64,000 bases of DNA, from contig CAXXGA010000002.1 of NCBI GenBank assembly GCA_963678585.2, forward strand, positions 2,852,001 through 2,916,000, in the 5' to 3' direction. Positions 42,439 through 50,653 of the stretch are shown piece by piece (within the stretch, counting starts at the first letter, position 1; each line of letters opens with the position of its first letter). The notes below the pieces were generated by a model. That model did no database searches and was not told the DNA's origin. It saw only the letters and a list, made by a program, of their open reading frames with translations. Source of the stretch: Breoghania sp963678585. GTDB lineage: Bacteria > Pseudomonadota > Alphaproteobacteria > Rhizobiales > Stappiaceae. The translations under genes and the position numbers were made by a program.

Positions 42439-43449
42439 ATGGCACGCGATCTCGATCCCTACAAGCTCTCCAGTCCCCAGATCTATCTCTGGCGGATGCT
42501 GATTTTCCTCGCGCTGGTGAGTTTCATCCCCGTCATCCTGTATCGGCCGATCATGACGGCCTTCGCCTCCAACCCGTTCCTCAACGGGGTGATCATTCTG
42601 GTCGGCGGACTGGGCATCCTTCTTTCCTTCGTGCAGGTCATCCGGCTGTTTCGCGAGATCAACTGGGTCAACGGCTTCCGCCGGGGCGATCCGGGGCTGG
42701 AAGTGCGCCGCCCGCCGGTGCTGCTGGCCCCGATGTCGGTGCTGATCGGCGACCGGATCGGCGACATGGCCATCACCCCGCAGGTGATGCGCTCGCTGAT
42801 GGATTCCATCGGCACCCGGCTTGATGAAGCCCGCGAGCTTGGCCGCTACCTGACGGGGCTTCTCGTCTTTCTCGGCCTTCTCGGCACCTTTTGGGGCCTT
42901 TTGCAGACGGTGAGCGCGGTGGGCGACGTGATCCAGTCGCTCAATGTCGGCTCCGGCGACGCCAATGTGATCTTCGAAGACCTCAAGACGGGCCTTGCAG
43001 CCCCGCTGGGCGGCATGGGCACGGCTTTCTCCTCATCCCTCTTCGGCCTCACCGGATCGCTTCTGCTTGGCTTCCTGGAGCTTCAGGCGACGCAGGCCCA
43101 GACGCGCTTTTACAACGAGCTGGAAGAGTGGCTCTCCACCGTCACCGAAATCGAGATCGACGACGAGGGCGGGATGTATCCGTCGGAAAGCTCCTCCAAC
43201 TATTCCGAGCTTCGTGTCGCCATCGACCAGTTGCGCCGCACGGTTCAGGAGAACGGCGTCACCAGCGGCAGCCGCGCCACCTCGCAGGCCATGGCCAATC
43301 TGGCGGAGGGCATTCAGGGACTGGTCCAGCACGTGCGCACCGAACAGCACATGATGCGCGACTGGGCGGAGACGCAATCCGAACAGCAGGCCCGTGTCGA
43401 GAAGCTGCTCGCCCAGCTCTCCGACGCGCTGCGCGACCCAAGGGGCTGA
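42439..43449 (+). CDS. MotA/TolQ/ExbB-like proton channel family protein
   Basis: A 336-residue inner-membrane protein with an N-terminal pair of membrane helices (about 18-37 and 48-68) and a later pair (about 140-160 and 195-215). The second region (LLGTFWGLLQTVSAVGDVI and APLGGMGTAFSSSLFGLTGS) matches the conserved channel core of the MotA/TolQ/ExbB superfamily. The C-terminal 100 residues are helical and cytoplasmic. It is followed one base later by an OmpA/MotB-like gene, so the pair probably makes a proton-driven machine acting on the cell wall. It is not the tolQ of this genome, which is at 14.4 kb. Confidence 0.85.
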   Translation: MARDLDPYKLSSPQIYLWRMLIFLALVSFIPVILYRPIMTAFASNPFLNGVIILVGGLGILLSFVQVIRLFREINWVNGFRRGDPGLEVRRPPVLLAPMSVLIGDRIGDMAITPQVMRSLMDSIGTRLDEARELGRYLTGLLVFLGLLGTFWGLLQTVSAVGDVIQSLNVGSGDANVIFEDLKTGLAAPLGGMGTAFSSSLFGLTGSLLLGFLELQATQAQTRFYNELEEWLSTVTEIEIDDEGGMYPSESSSNYSELRVAIDQLRRTVQENGVTSGSRATSQAMANLAEGIQGLVQHVRTEQHMMRDWAETQSEQQARVEKLLAQLSDALRDPRG

Positions 43450-43450
43450 C

Positions 43451-44482
43451 ATGGCGATCTCGCGCGGGCGCGGACGCGACAGGGGCACGAATTACTGGCC
43501 GGGCTTCGTCGATGCCATGGCGACGCTGCTGCTCGTCATCATCTTCCTGCTCGTCGTCTTCATGCTGTCGCAGTTCTTCCTGAGCCAGGAAATCTCCGGC
43601 CGCGACACGGTGCTGAACCGGCTGAACTCGCAGATCAACGAACTGACCCAGTTGCTCGCACTCGAACGCGGCAACAGCCGCGATCTTCAGGACCAGCTGG
43701 CATCGCTCCAGTCCTCGCTGGCCAGTGCCGAAAGCGACCGCACCCGCCTGCAGGGCATGCTGGACAGCCGTACCGGTGCCGCCTCGCAGGCCGGCGGCCA
43801 GATTGCCGTGCTGGAAAGCCAGTTGTCGGATGAAAAGCGCCTGTCGGCCCGCGCGCTCTCTCAGGTGGAACTGCTGAACCAGCAAATCTCGGCCCTTCGC
43901 CGCCAGATCGCCGCCCTTGAGGATGCGCTGGAGGCGTCCGAATCCCGCGACCGAGAAAGCCAGACCAAGATCGCCGATCTCGGCCGCCGCCTGAACGTGG
44001 CGCTGGCCCAGCGCGTGCAGGAGCTTTCCCGTTACCGTTCCGACTTCTTCGGCCGCCTGCGGCAGATCCTGTCACAACGCTCCGACATCCGCGTCGTCGG
44101 CGACCGTTTCGTCTTCCAGTCGGAAGTGCTGTTCTCCTCCGGCTCCGACGAAATCAACCCCGCCGGACAGTCGGAACTCGACAAGCTGGCGCAGGCCATC
44201 AACGAACTGTCGGCGGAAATCCCGGAAGAGATCAACTGGGTCTTGCGCGTGGACGGTCACACGGATGCTCGCCCCGTCTCCGCCGCCAGCCGCTTCCGCT
44301 CCAACTGGGAGCTTTCGGCCGCCCGCGCCATTTCCGTGGTGCGCTACCTGATCGACAAGGGCGTGGACCCCAAGCGCCTTGTGGCCGCCGGGTTCGGCGA
44401 GAACCAGCCGCTGGACAATGGCACCACGGATGATGCCTACGCCCGCAACCGCCGCATCGAGCTGAAGCTCACGGAGCGCTAG
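43451..44482 (+). CDS. OmpA/MotB-like peptidoglycan-binding protein
   Basis: A 343-residue protein with a basic N-terminus, one membrane helix (about 20-42, MATLLLVIIFLLVVFMLSQF), a long coiled coil (about 50-190, LQDQLASLQSSLASAESDR) and a C-terminal OmpA domain (about 215-343) with VDGHTDARPVSA and NRRIELKLTER. This is the MotB arrangement: a membrane plug, a rod and a wall anchor. It pairs with the upstream channel gene. The pair is commonly found in rhizobial genomes near trcR; its role is not well described. Confidence 0.87.
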   Translation: MAISRGRGRDRGTNYWPGFVDAMATLLLVIIFLLVVFMLSQFFLSQEISGRDTVLNRLNSQINELTQLLALERGNSRDLQDQLASLQSSLASAESDRTRLQGMLDSRTGAASQAGGQIAVLESQLSDEKRLSARALSQVELLNQQISALRRQIAALEDALEASESRDRESQTKIADLGRRLNVALAQRVQELSRYRSDFFGRLRQILSQRSDIRVVGDRFVFQSEVLFSSGSDEINPAGQSELDKLAQAINELSAEIPEEINWVLRVDGHTDARPVSAASRFRSNWELSAARAISVVRYLIDKGVDPKRLVAAGFGENQPLDNGTTDDAYARNRRIELKLTER

Positions 44483-44510
44483 GGTTATTCGAGTAATTCA
44501 AGCCAACAAA

Positions 44511-44534
44511 AAAGGGCGCTCCAGGGCGCCCTTT
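44511..44534. terminator. Bidirectional terminator between the OmpA-like gene and trcR
   Basis: AAGGGCGC/GGCGCCCTT stem with A and T runs on both sides, in the 80-base gap between convergent genes. Confidence 0.8.
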
Positions 44535-44562
44535 TCCAATTCTGCGACCGTGAAAACGAGGC

Positions 44563-45282
44563 TTATTCCTCGTCTTCCTCCGCATCGTCCTTCTTGAGCG
44601 ACGTGAGCTTCGCGAAGACGGCAGCCGCGTCGTACTGCTCTTCCTCGGGCTGCTTCGGCGCGGGCTTTGCGAAAGCGGCGGCCATGGCATCCTCGGAGGT
44701 GGTGTCTTCCACCGGAAGCAGCGTGGCCTCTTCCTCCGGCTGCGCCACCGGCGGCGGCATCAGGCGGGCGGCCTTTTCCACTTCCAGATCCAGCTCAAGC
44801 TGGCTGCAAAGGCCCAGCGTCACCGGATCGGACGGCGTGAGGTTCGCCGCGTTCCAGTGGGTACGCTCGCGGATCGCCTCGATGGTCGGCTTGGTGGTGC
44901 CCACGAGGCGCATGATCTGCGCGTCCTTCAGCTCCGGATGATTGCGCACCAGCCACATGATGGCGTTGGGGCGGTCCTGACGGCGAGAGACCGGCGTATA
45001 GCGCGGGCCGCGGCGCTTGGCTTCCGGCACCCGCGTCTTCGGCGTGGAGAGCTTCAGGCTGGCCGACGGGCTCTTCTGGACACGCTCGATCTCGTCGCGG
45101 GTCAGCTGACCCGTCTGGATCGGATCGAGGCCCTTGATCCCCTGGGCTGCTTCGCCGTCGGCAATCGCCTTCACTTCAAGCGGGTGGAGCTTGCAGAAAG
45201 CGGCGATCTGGTCAAAGGACAGCGACGTGTTGTCGACCAGCCATACCGCGGTCGCCTTGGGCATCAGAGGCGTGTTCGACAT
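44563..45282 (-). CDS. trcR: DUF1013 family cell-cycle transcriptional regulator TrcR
   Basis: DUF1013 proteins are limited to alphaproteobacteria; the Caulobacter member TrcR binds many promoters with RNA polymerase and affects the cell cycle. The 239-residue protein has MPKATAVWLVDNTSLSFDQI at the N-terminus, GPRYTPVSRRQDRPNAIMWL in the middle and a helix-turn-helix-like MRLVGTTKPTIEAIRERTHW. The C-terminus is acidic with a Pro/Glu-rich linker. The symbol follows the Caulobacter homologue. Confidence 0.88.
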   Translation of the reverse strand: MSNTPLMPKATAVWLVDNTSLSFDQIAAFCKLHPLEVKAIADGEAAQGIKGLDPIQTGQLTRDEIERVQKSPSASLKLSTPKTRVPEAKRRGPRYTPVSRRQDRPNAIMWLVRNHPELKDAQIMRLVGTTKPTIEAIRERTHWNAANLTPSDPVTLGLCSQLELDLEVEKAARLMPPPVAQPEEEATLLPVEDTTSEDAMAAAFAKPAPKQPEEEQYDAAAVFAKLTSLKKDDAEEDEE

Positions 45283-45438
45283 TTTGATAAGCTCCTCTCG
45301 TCCGGTCCCCCGGGAGGCATCCCGGGAAAGCCGCAAATCGTCAAATTGACGGGAAATCGCGGTGAATATAAGCCTTCGGGCTTCGCGAAGCAAACCCGCA
45401 ATTTCACGTTATGGCGCCAGCGTGTTCGCAACGCCTGA

Positions 45439-46443
45439 TCAGGCATCCACGGTGAGCACGATCTTGCCGATATGGCCGGAGCTTTCCATGCGCCGATGCG
45501 CCTCGGCGGCCTGCGCCAGCGGATAGACGGAGTCCATCACCGGCTTGACCTCGCCCGCCTCGATGAGCGGCCAGACCTTCGCCTCAAGCGCTGCGGCAAT
45601 GGCCGCCTTGAAGGCGGTATCGCGCGGACGCAGCGTGGAGCCCGTATGCGTCAGCCGCTTGGACATCAGGAGCGCGAAGTTCAGTTTTTCCGAAACGCCC
45701 CTCAGCGTTGCAATCTGGACGATACGTCCGCCGACGGCCGCCACCTTCCAGTTGCGGGACACATAGTCGCCGCCAACCATGTCGAGGATGACATCGACGC
45801 CGCGCTTGTCGGTCGCCGCCTTGATTTCCTCCACGAAGTCCTTCTCGCGGTAGTCCACCGCCAGATCGGCTCCGAGCGTCTTGCAGAAATCGCATTTCTC
45901 CGCGCTGCCCGCCGTGGTGAAGGCGCGCGCGCCGAACGCCCTGGCAAGCTGGATCGCCGTTGTCCCGATGCCCGACGTGCCGCCGTGAACGAGGAAGTTC
46001 TCGCCCGCCTTCAGCCCCGCCAGATCGAAGACATTCGTCCACACCGTGAAGAAGGTCTCCGGCACGGCGGCCGCCTCCACGAAGCTCAAAGAACCCGGCT
46101 TCGGCAGGGCGTGGCCCTCCTCGACCTTGCAGAATTCCGCGTATCCGCCGCCGGGCGTCAGCGCACAAACGGCCTGTCCCAACTTGTAGCGCGTGGCGTC
46201 GGGGCCGAGCGCAACGACCTCGCCGGCGACCTCAAGGCCCGGCAGATCGGACGCCCCCTTGGGCGGCGGATAGGCGCCCTGGCGCTGGAACACATCCGGG
46301 CGGTTCACGCCCGCCGCCTTCACCTTGATGAGGATCTCGCTGCCCGAAAGCTCCGGCAGGGCCCGCGTCTCCGCCTTGAGCACCTCCGGCCCGCCGGGTT
46401 CGGAAATGGCGATCGCGGTCATCGTCTCTGGCAGGTTGGTCAT
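45439..46443 (-). CDS. NAD(P)H quinone oxidoreductase (zinc-independent MDR family)
   Basis: A 334-residue medium-chain dehydrogenase/reductase of the quinone-oxidoreductase/PIG3 type. It reduces quinones with NADPH in a one-electron manner. Evidence: GVNRPDVFQRQGAYPPP near the N-terminus (about 48-64), LPGLEVAGEVVALGPDA, the nucleotide motif VHGGTSGIGTTAIQLARAF (about 149-167) and the absence of zinc-binding cysteines. It is divergent from DUF1192 (46646), the usual rhizobial neighbour. Confidence 0.92.
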   Translation of the reverse strand: MTNLPETMTAIAISEPGGPEVLKAETRALPELSGSEILIKVKAAGVNRPDVFQRQGAYPPPKGASDLPGLEVAGEVVALGPDATRYKLGQAVCALTPGGGYAEFCKVEEGHALPKPGSLSFVEAAAVPETFFTVWTNVFDLAGLKAGENFLVHGGTSGIGTTAIQLARAFGARAFTTAGSAEKCDFCKTLGADLAVDYREKDFVEEIKAATDKRGVDVILDMVGGDYVSRNWKVAAVGGRIVQIATLRGVSEKLNFALLMSKRLTHTGSTLRPRDTAFKAAIAAALEAKVWPLIEAGEVKPVMDSVYPLAQAAEAHRRMESSGHIGKIVLTVDA

Positions 46444-46521
46444 GGCTTGGTCGTGTCCTCTCGCTGGGCCGTCCGGCGGCTTCGATACGCGTGGCGACTA
46501 CGGCGCGATGCCGCGGGCACG

Positions 46522-46565
46522 CTCGTCTTGCACCCCTGTCGCCCTCGTCTTGCACCCCTGTCGGA
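46522..46565. repeat. 22-bp tandem duplication
   Basis: CTCGTCTTGCACCCCTGTCG plus two bases is present twice in direct succession, about 80 bases upstream of the quinone oxidoreductase. A recent duplication is likely. Confidence 0.75.
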
Positions 46566-46645
46566 TGTAGCGAGCATCGCCCGAACTGACAAGCACCCCG
46601 CATCTCTGGTATAATGGCCGCTGTCACCGTTTCGGGAGAAACCAT

Positions 46646-46840
46646 ATGGCTCTTGCCGACGACGATACCCCGCGCATCGCAACGGCGGTGCACATGGTAG
46701 GACAGGATCTCTCCACCCTCTCGGTGGAGGAACTGGTGGAACGCGTCGCGATCCTGCGTGACGAGATCACCCGGCTGGAGGAAGCCAAGGCACAGAAGGC
46801 GGCAACCCGCTCCGCTGCCGACGCTCTCTTCTCACGCTGA
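46646..46840 (+). CDS. DUF1192 family protein
   Basis: A 64-residue protein with an N-terminal MALADDDTPR and a helical core LSVEELVERVAILRDEITRL (about 25-44), matching DUF1192, a family of small helical proteins in alphaproteobacteria. Function unknown. GGGAG lies before the ATG. Divergent from the quinone oxidoreductase, and upstream of rcdA by about 900 bases. Confidence 0.85.
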   Translation: MALADDDTPRIATAVHMVGQDLSTLSVEELVERVAILRDEITRLEEAKAQKAATRSAADALFSR

Positions 46841-47396
46841 GACGTTCCATTCCTGCACCCGTCGCTTCGACGGTTCCCGTCCCGGACTGATACTGGGACG
46901 GGCACAGACCGTAAAACCGAAGCAAGGCCGGGACACCTCCCCCGCCATCTTTCCCACGTCCCCCCACGCAAGACGCACGGGAACGGAGCCTCGACATGCG
47001 CCCCGCACCCGCTGCACCGACGTCGAAACAGGCCGACTCACCTTGCGGCAAATTATGGTTAACGAAGATTTAAGGCCCCCTCCGACTGCCTCTGAGAGGC
47101 CGCTGCAGAGGCTGTCCAGAGGATTCTCGTGTCAAGCCCGCCGGGGGCGTCGCGGCTGGCCGAACCGGCCTCGAAAGCGATTGCAGAAGCGCTTTCTGCT
47201 CGCCCTCTTATAGCTCCCTCAACGTCAAACTGTGCCAGATTCGGGCATATTTGCGTTGAAATCCGCCTATTTGAGGGGTTTTGGGCCCCGTGTTTACCGG
47301 ACATTAAGCATTCTGGAATATTAACAGAATTATCCAGATTTTCTGGACCTTGAGTGGCTCCTGTCCACTCTGTTTGACGCCTCCCTGTTAACTTCT

Positions 47397-47428
47397 CAAG
47401 AGCCGCACCCTTGCGGCTCTTTTTTTTT
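47397..47428 (+). terminator. Strong terminator without an assigned gene
   Basis: AAGAGCCGCA-CCCT-TGCGGCTCTT, then a run of eight or nine T. It is the best-formed terminator in the window, yet the nearest upstream gene ends 550 bases before it. Confidence 0.85.
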
Positions 47429-47558
47429 GCAGTTCATTTACGCTATGCTGGCCATACGCAGGCGGTCGTTACCCGCCCCCGATTAAGGCCCCTGACGGGC
47501 GGATCGGAGCGGGTCGGCATAAGCAGCCGGTTTCGGGAACCTTAGCCCCGAAATTCAA

Positions 47559-47575
47559 CTGGCATACCCTTTGCG
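47559..47575 (+). promoter_or_regulatory. Sigma-54-like promoter sequence upstream of rcdA
   Basis: CTGGCATACCCTTTGC matches YTGGCA-N6-TTGC, with the invariant GG and GC at the correct spacing (10 bases between). No activator site was identified, so this could be chance. Confidence 0.35.
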
Positions 47576-47760
47576 ACGTTCAGGACCCAGAGACGCAACC
47601 TGGATCGTATCGGGACACATCTACGAAAATCGGGCCTCAATCTGTATCGAGGTCATTTGGAGAGCATCCGGAGCAGGCCCAGCAAAGGGGTCCTTCGGGA
47701 AGAGCAGCTTCCAAGCGTTGATGCCGCGACGGTCGAAAACGGCAGAGAGTGCAGAGTGCG

Positions 47761-48282
47761 ATGACGGATCATACGGAAACTTTCACCGGCGAGGCCCCGA
47801 TTTCGTTCGCGAACAGGCTCATCGGGTCAGATTCCTTCAACGACCTCTTTCGTCAGGGAATGGCGCTGGTCGAGGAAACCGCCTCCTATCTGGACGGTCC
47901 GGGCCGCGAAGCGTCTCGCACGCTGAGCCGTGCAGGCTCGCTCGTCTATGCGACCGAGTCGATGCGTCTGACGACCCGCCTCATGCAGCTCGCCTCCTGG
48001 CTTCTGCTCCAGCGCGCGGTCAACGAAGGCGAGATGACGGCGGCGCAGGCCGGTCAGGAAAAGAACAAGGTCAACCTCGCAAGCCTTAGCACCGCCACCA
48101 GCGGGCCGGGCTGGGAGGAGATCCCCCTTGAACTCAAGGACCTGATCACGGCTTCCGTGCACCTTCAAAAGCGCGTGCAGCAGCTTGACGGCGCGATGTC
48201 CGAAAAGGAGATCATGCACCCGGCCAACGCCAACCCGGTCAACCAGCAGCTCGACCGGCTGGCCGCAGCCTTCGGCGGCTGA
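47761..48282 (+). CDS. rcdA: Regulator of CtrA degradation RcdA (DUF1465 family)
   Basis: In Caulobacter RcdA is an adaptor that, with CpdR and PopA, delivers the master regulator CtrA to the ClpXP protease at the G1-S transition. The 173-residue helical protein matches the family: RLIGSDSFNDLFRQGMALVEETASYLDG (start of the helical bundle), TRLMQLASWLLLQRAVNEGEMT and ELKDLITASVHLQKRVQQLD. The tail (about 150-173) is less ordered. The ATG at 47761 is used; a GTG four codons upstream is possible. Its own terminator follows. The family assignment is stronger than the proof of the same role here. Confidence 0.88.
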   Translation: MTDHTETFTGEAPISFANRLIGSDSFNDLFRQGMALVEETASYLDGPGREASRTLSRAGSLVYATESMRLTTRLMQLASWLLLQRAVNEGEMTAAQAGQEKNKVNLASLSTATSGPGWEEIPLELKDLITASVHLQKRVQQLDGAMSEKEIMHPANANPVNQQLDRLAAAFGG

Positions 48283-48320
48283 CCCCGCATCGCCTGACAC
48301 GCCTTCAGGCCCGAATTTGA

Positions 48321-48359
48321 AAACGCCCTGCCTCCTTGTCCGAGGCGGGGCGTTTTTTC
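48321..48359 (+). terminator. Rho-independent terminator of rcdA
   Basis: CGCCCTGCCTC/GAGGCGGGGCG stem followed by TTTTTT, 40 bases after rcdA. It is nearly identical to the terminator at 49351-49385. Confidence 0.85.
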
Positions 48360-48498
48360 TTGCAAGATCCCGGGCCAAACGGAGGAATGCTCACGCTGGA
48401 GTCTTTCGAAGAAAAACTCGGATCTGGGCAAAAAGAACTTATCTGTTTGCGTATTCCTGTGCGCTTTTGTATCCAGAGGTGCTGATCAGGAGAAAGAC

Positions 48499-49290
48499 AT
48501 GCTCAGCACCCTTCCACCTGCACATTTCGATTTTCTCGCGCGGATCCGCGATATGGTTTCCAGCGATGCGAGATTTGAGGCGCTTCTGATTGGCGGCTCC
48601 TATATTCACGGTGGTCTTGACGAACATTCCGATCTGGATTTCGTCCTCATCGTGAATGAGCACGACTATGCGGACGTCATGTCCTCGCGCCGTTCGTTTG
48701 CCGAAGCTGCAGGCCCGCTGCTCAGTGCCTTTACGGGCGAGCACGTCGGCGAGCCGCGGCTTCTGATCTGCCTGTACGGCCCGCCGCTTCTGCATATCGA
48801 CTTCAAATTCGTTCCGATCAGCGACCTCGATCAGCAGGTCGAGGAGCGGGCAGTGCTGTTTGCGCGCGATCCGGAAGCCATCGACAAACGTCTCGCTGCA
48901 GGATCGGTCGAATGGCCGAACCTGTCTTCGGACTGGTTTGAAGATCGTGCCTGGATCTGGCTTCACTACGCGACCACCAAGTTGGCCAGAGGGGAACTTT
49001 ATGAGGCGATTGGCATGCTCGGCTTCTTCCGCGAACAGGTACTGGGACCGCTGATCTGTCGTCGGGCCGGCAAGGACCAGCGCGGCGTGCGTCGGCTGGA
49101 AATGCTCGAGCATGACGTTGCAGGAAAACTGTCCGCGACCGTTGCACGGCACGACAAGGCCTCTGTGAAAAGCGCATTGCGCGCGGCGATTGCGCTTTAC
49201 CTCGATCTGCGCGCGGACGATCCCGGCCTGACACCGACGCGGGATATGCCGCAACTGCTGAACGAGATGCTGGAACAGGTCGGGACGTGA
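48499..49290 (+). CDS. Nucleotidyltransferase domain protein (ANT-like)
   Basis: A 263-residue protein with a minimal nucleotidyltransferase fold at the N-terminus: GGSYIHGGLDEHSDLDF (32-48) gives the GS motif and the DxD metal pair (Asp45, Asp47), and the third Asp is probably in LLHIDFKFV (about 100). The C-terminal half is helical, as in aminoglycoside and lincosamide nucleotidyltransferases. Substrate unknown; it could modify an antibiotic or another small molecule, or be a non-resistance relative. It is an accessory gene between rcdA and rpmE, flanked by two near-identical terminators. Confidence 0.75.
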   Translation: MLSTLPPAHFDFLARIRDMVSSDARFEALLIGGSYIHGGLDEHSDLDFVLIVNEHDYADVMSSRRSFAEAAGPLLSAFTGEHVGEPRLLICLYGPPLLHIDFKFVPISDLDQQVEERAVLFARDPEAIDKRLAAGSVEWPNLSSDWFEDRAWIWLHYATTKLARGELYEAIGMLGFFREQVLGPLICRRAGKDQRGVRRLEMLEHDVAGKLSATVARHDKASVKSALRAAIALYLDLRADDPGLTPTRDMPQLLNEMLEQVGT

Positions 49291-49350
49291 TCGCGAACGG
49301 GAGATCATGCGTCAGCCGCCGCCAACTCGTCAGATCCTGGAATCAGGAAG

Positions 49351-49385
49351 CGCCCTGCCTCCGGGGCCGAGGCGGGGCGTTTTTC
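49351..49385 (+). terminator. Terminator after the nucleotidyltransferase gene
   Basis: CGCCCTGCCTCC-GGGGCC-GAGGCGGGGCG followed by TTTTT. Apart from the loop, it repeats the rcdA terminator at 48321-48359. Confidence 0.85.
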
Positions 49386-49544
49386 CGATATGGACAACGC
49401 TCAGGGCAGCGACCGATACTCCGGATTGGGTCTCGGCGCTCACAGAAGGAGTTTCATGCACAGAGGGAATGCCTGAACCGCGTGTAGCGGCATCGCCCGG
49501 CACATGATTGCCGATCCCTTTTGCATGCATTCTGTGGAGTTCTC

Positions 49545-49997
49545 ATGGAGAACGAAGACTTGGTGATCCGGCCCTTCGAGGCGGCGACGGATCTGAGGAA
49601 ACTGTCAAGGATCTGGTTCGACGCATCCCTGAAGGCCCATCCTTTCATTGGCGAGCCGAGACTTGTCGAACAGCGACGGCTGATCGAAGAAGAATATTTC
49701 CCGAAGGCAGAAACGTCGGTTGCCTGCCTCGACGGAGAAGCCGTCGGGTTCATCAGCCTGCTGGGCAGTTTTGTCGGCGGGTTATTTGTTGCCCCGGACC
49801 GGCAGGGTCTGGGCATCGGACGGCGGCTGATCGCGCATGCGCTGGAGCGCAAGGGCGAGCTGTCCCTTGAGGTCTATACCGCGAACCGGCAGGCCGTCCG
49901 CTTCTACAGCTTGCTTGGATTCCAGGAGGTTTCCCGGCGCGATGTGGACGACTTCGGCTTCCCCTTCCCGAACGCAACCCTGTTTGTGAAGGGCTGA
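49545..49997 (+). CDS. GNAT family N-acetyltransferase
   Basis: A 150-residue acetyl-CoA-dependent acetyltransferase. VIRPFEAATDLRKLSRIWFDA starts the fold, VAPDRQGLGIGRRLIAHAL is the acetyl-CoA loop (about 84-102) and LEVYTANRQAVRFYSLLGFQ the C-terminal motif. The pattern with AHPFI and EYFP segments resembles YjaB-type acetyltransferases. GTGGAG lies eight bases before the ATG at 49545. It is the second accessory gene between rcdA and rpmE. Substrate unknown. Confidence 0.85.
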   Translation: MENEDLVIRPFEAATDLRKLSRIWFDASLKAHPFIGEPRLVEQRRLIEEEYFPKAETSVACLDGEAVGFISLLGSFVGGLFVAPDRQGLGIGRRLIAHALERKGELSLEVYTANRQAVRFYSLLGFQEVSRRDVDDFGFPFPNATLFVKG

Positions 49998-50023
49998 GGC
50001 GGCGGCGCAGCCTTGCGCAAACA

Positions 50024-50054
50024 AAAAAGCCCCGGCGCGGTGCCGGGGCTTTTT
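50024..50054. terminator. Bidirectional terminator between GNAT and rpmE
   Basis: AAAAAGCCCCGGC/GCCGGGGCTTTTT perfect stem with A and T runs, in the gap between convergent genes; it lies 22 bases beyond the rpmE stop. Confidence 0.85.
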
Positions 50055-50075
50055 CGTGTTCCGTGGCGGTTCGGC

Positions 50076-50300
50076 TCAGTTGCCGAAGATGCCGGAATAC
50101 TTGTTCTTGAAACGGGAGACGCGACCGCCGCGATCAAGCAGGGTCTGCTGACCGCCGGTCCACGCCGGATGCGTGGAGGGGTCGATGTCGAGGCGCAGCT
50201 CAGCGCCTTCTTCGCCGTAGGTCGAACGGGTCATGTACTCGGTGCCATTCGTCATGACGACCTTGATCATGTGATAGTCGGGATGAATGTCGCTCTTCAT
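50076..50300 (-). CDS. rpmE: 50S ribosomal protein L31
   Basis: A 74-residue ribosomal protein of the large-subunit/small-subunit bridge. It starts MKSDIHPDYHMIKVVMTNGT and contains RSTYGEE and the family ending THPAWTGGQQTLLDRGGRVS then RFKNKYSGIF. It lacks the CxxC zinc pairs of the zinc-binding form, so it is the zinc-independent type. It is divergent from the ABC exporter; the 353-base gap carries promoters for both. Confidence 0.95.
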   Translation of the reverse strand: MKSDIHPDYHMIKVVMTNGTEYMTRSTYGEEGAELRLDIDPSTHPAWTGGQQTLLDRGGRVSRFKNKYSGIFGN

Positions 50301-50653
50301 AGCCGGATCCTCTCGCCACGTTGTCCGGGCCGGTGCGACCTTCAGGATACAACGCATATCAATCAAAATCGGCCGCACGCTGCCAGCGGCGACCGGAAAC
50401 AGTCGGGCGACGCTATAACCCACTCCGGCGATGCTTTCAAGGTTTTCGCCCACCTTGAAGTGAACGTATCCGCGAGGCATTGTGCAAACACCTTATACGG
50501 GGGCCTCCGGAGCCCCCCGATGATCGGCGTGCAGGCTCGAAATCGCGTGAATCCCCGCTTGGGAGGGCGGAATGGCGATTGAAGATTGACCCTGCCCGTC
50601 CAAGATGCCACAGCGTGCAAATTAACGATACGTCTTCGGGTGGGAGTGGAATT
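50301..50653. other. Divergent promoter region between rpmE and the ABC exporter
   Basis: 353 bases with no gene. Promoters for both directions are expected. An in-frame extension of the ABC gene exists here but has no transporter similarity. Confidence 0.5.

Larger units (their letters stand above)
46841..47760. other. Long non-coding region between DUF1192 and rcdA
   Basis: 920 bases without a convincing gene. A strong plus-strand terminator at 47397-47428 shows that something is transcribed into it from the left: either the DUF1192 transcript with a 550-base tail or an unrecognised small RNA. After it, a sequence resembling a sigma-54 promoter lies at 47559-47575, then 186 bases of leader before rcdA. 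An open frame at 47129-47353 has no domain. Confidence 0.5.

Noticed and set aside
42439..44482. The MotA-like plus OmpA-like pair as a Zorya anti-phage system (ZorA/ZorB)
   Set aside because: No ZorC, ZorD or ZorE type gene follows; trcR and housekeeping genes surround it, and the pair looks like a conserved rhizobial locus.
47129..47353. A 74-codon frame upstream of rcdA
   Set aside because: No similarity to known small proteins, and it overlaps the region of possible RNA structures before the terminator.
48499..49997. The nucleotidyltransferase and GNAT genes as a toxin-antitoxin pair
   Set aside because: They are separated by a terminator and about 250 bases, are not translationally coupled, and the sizes and motifs fit independent modifying enzymes better.
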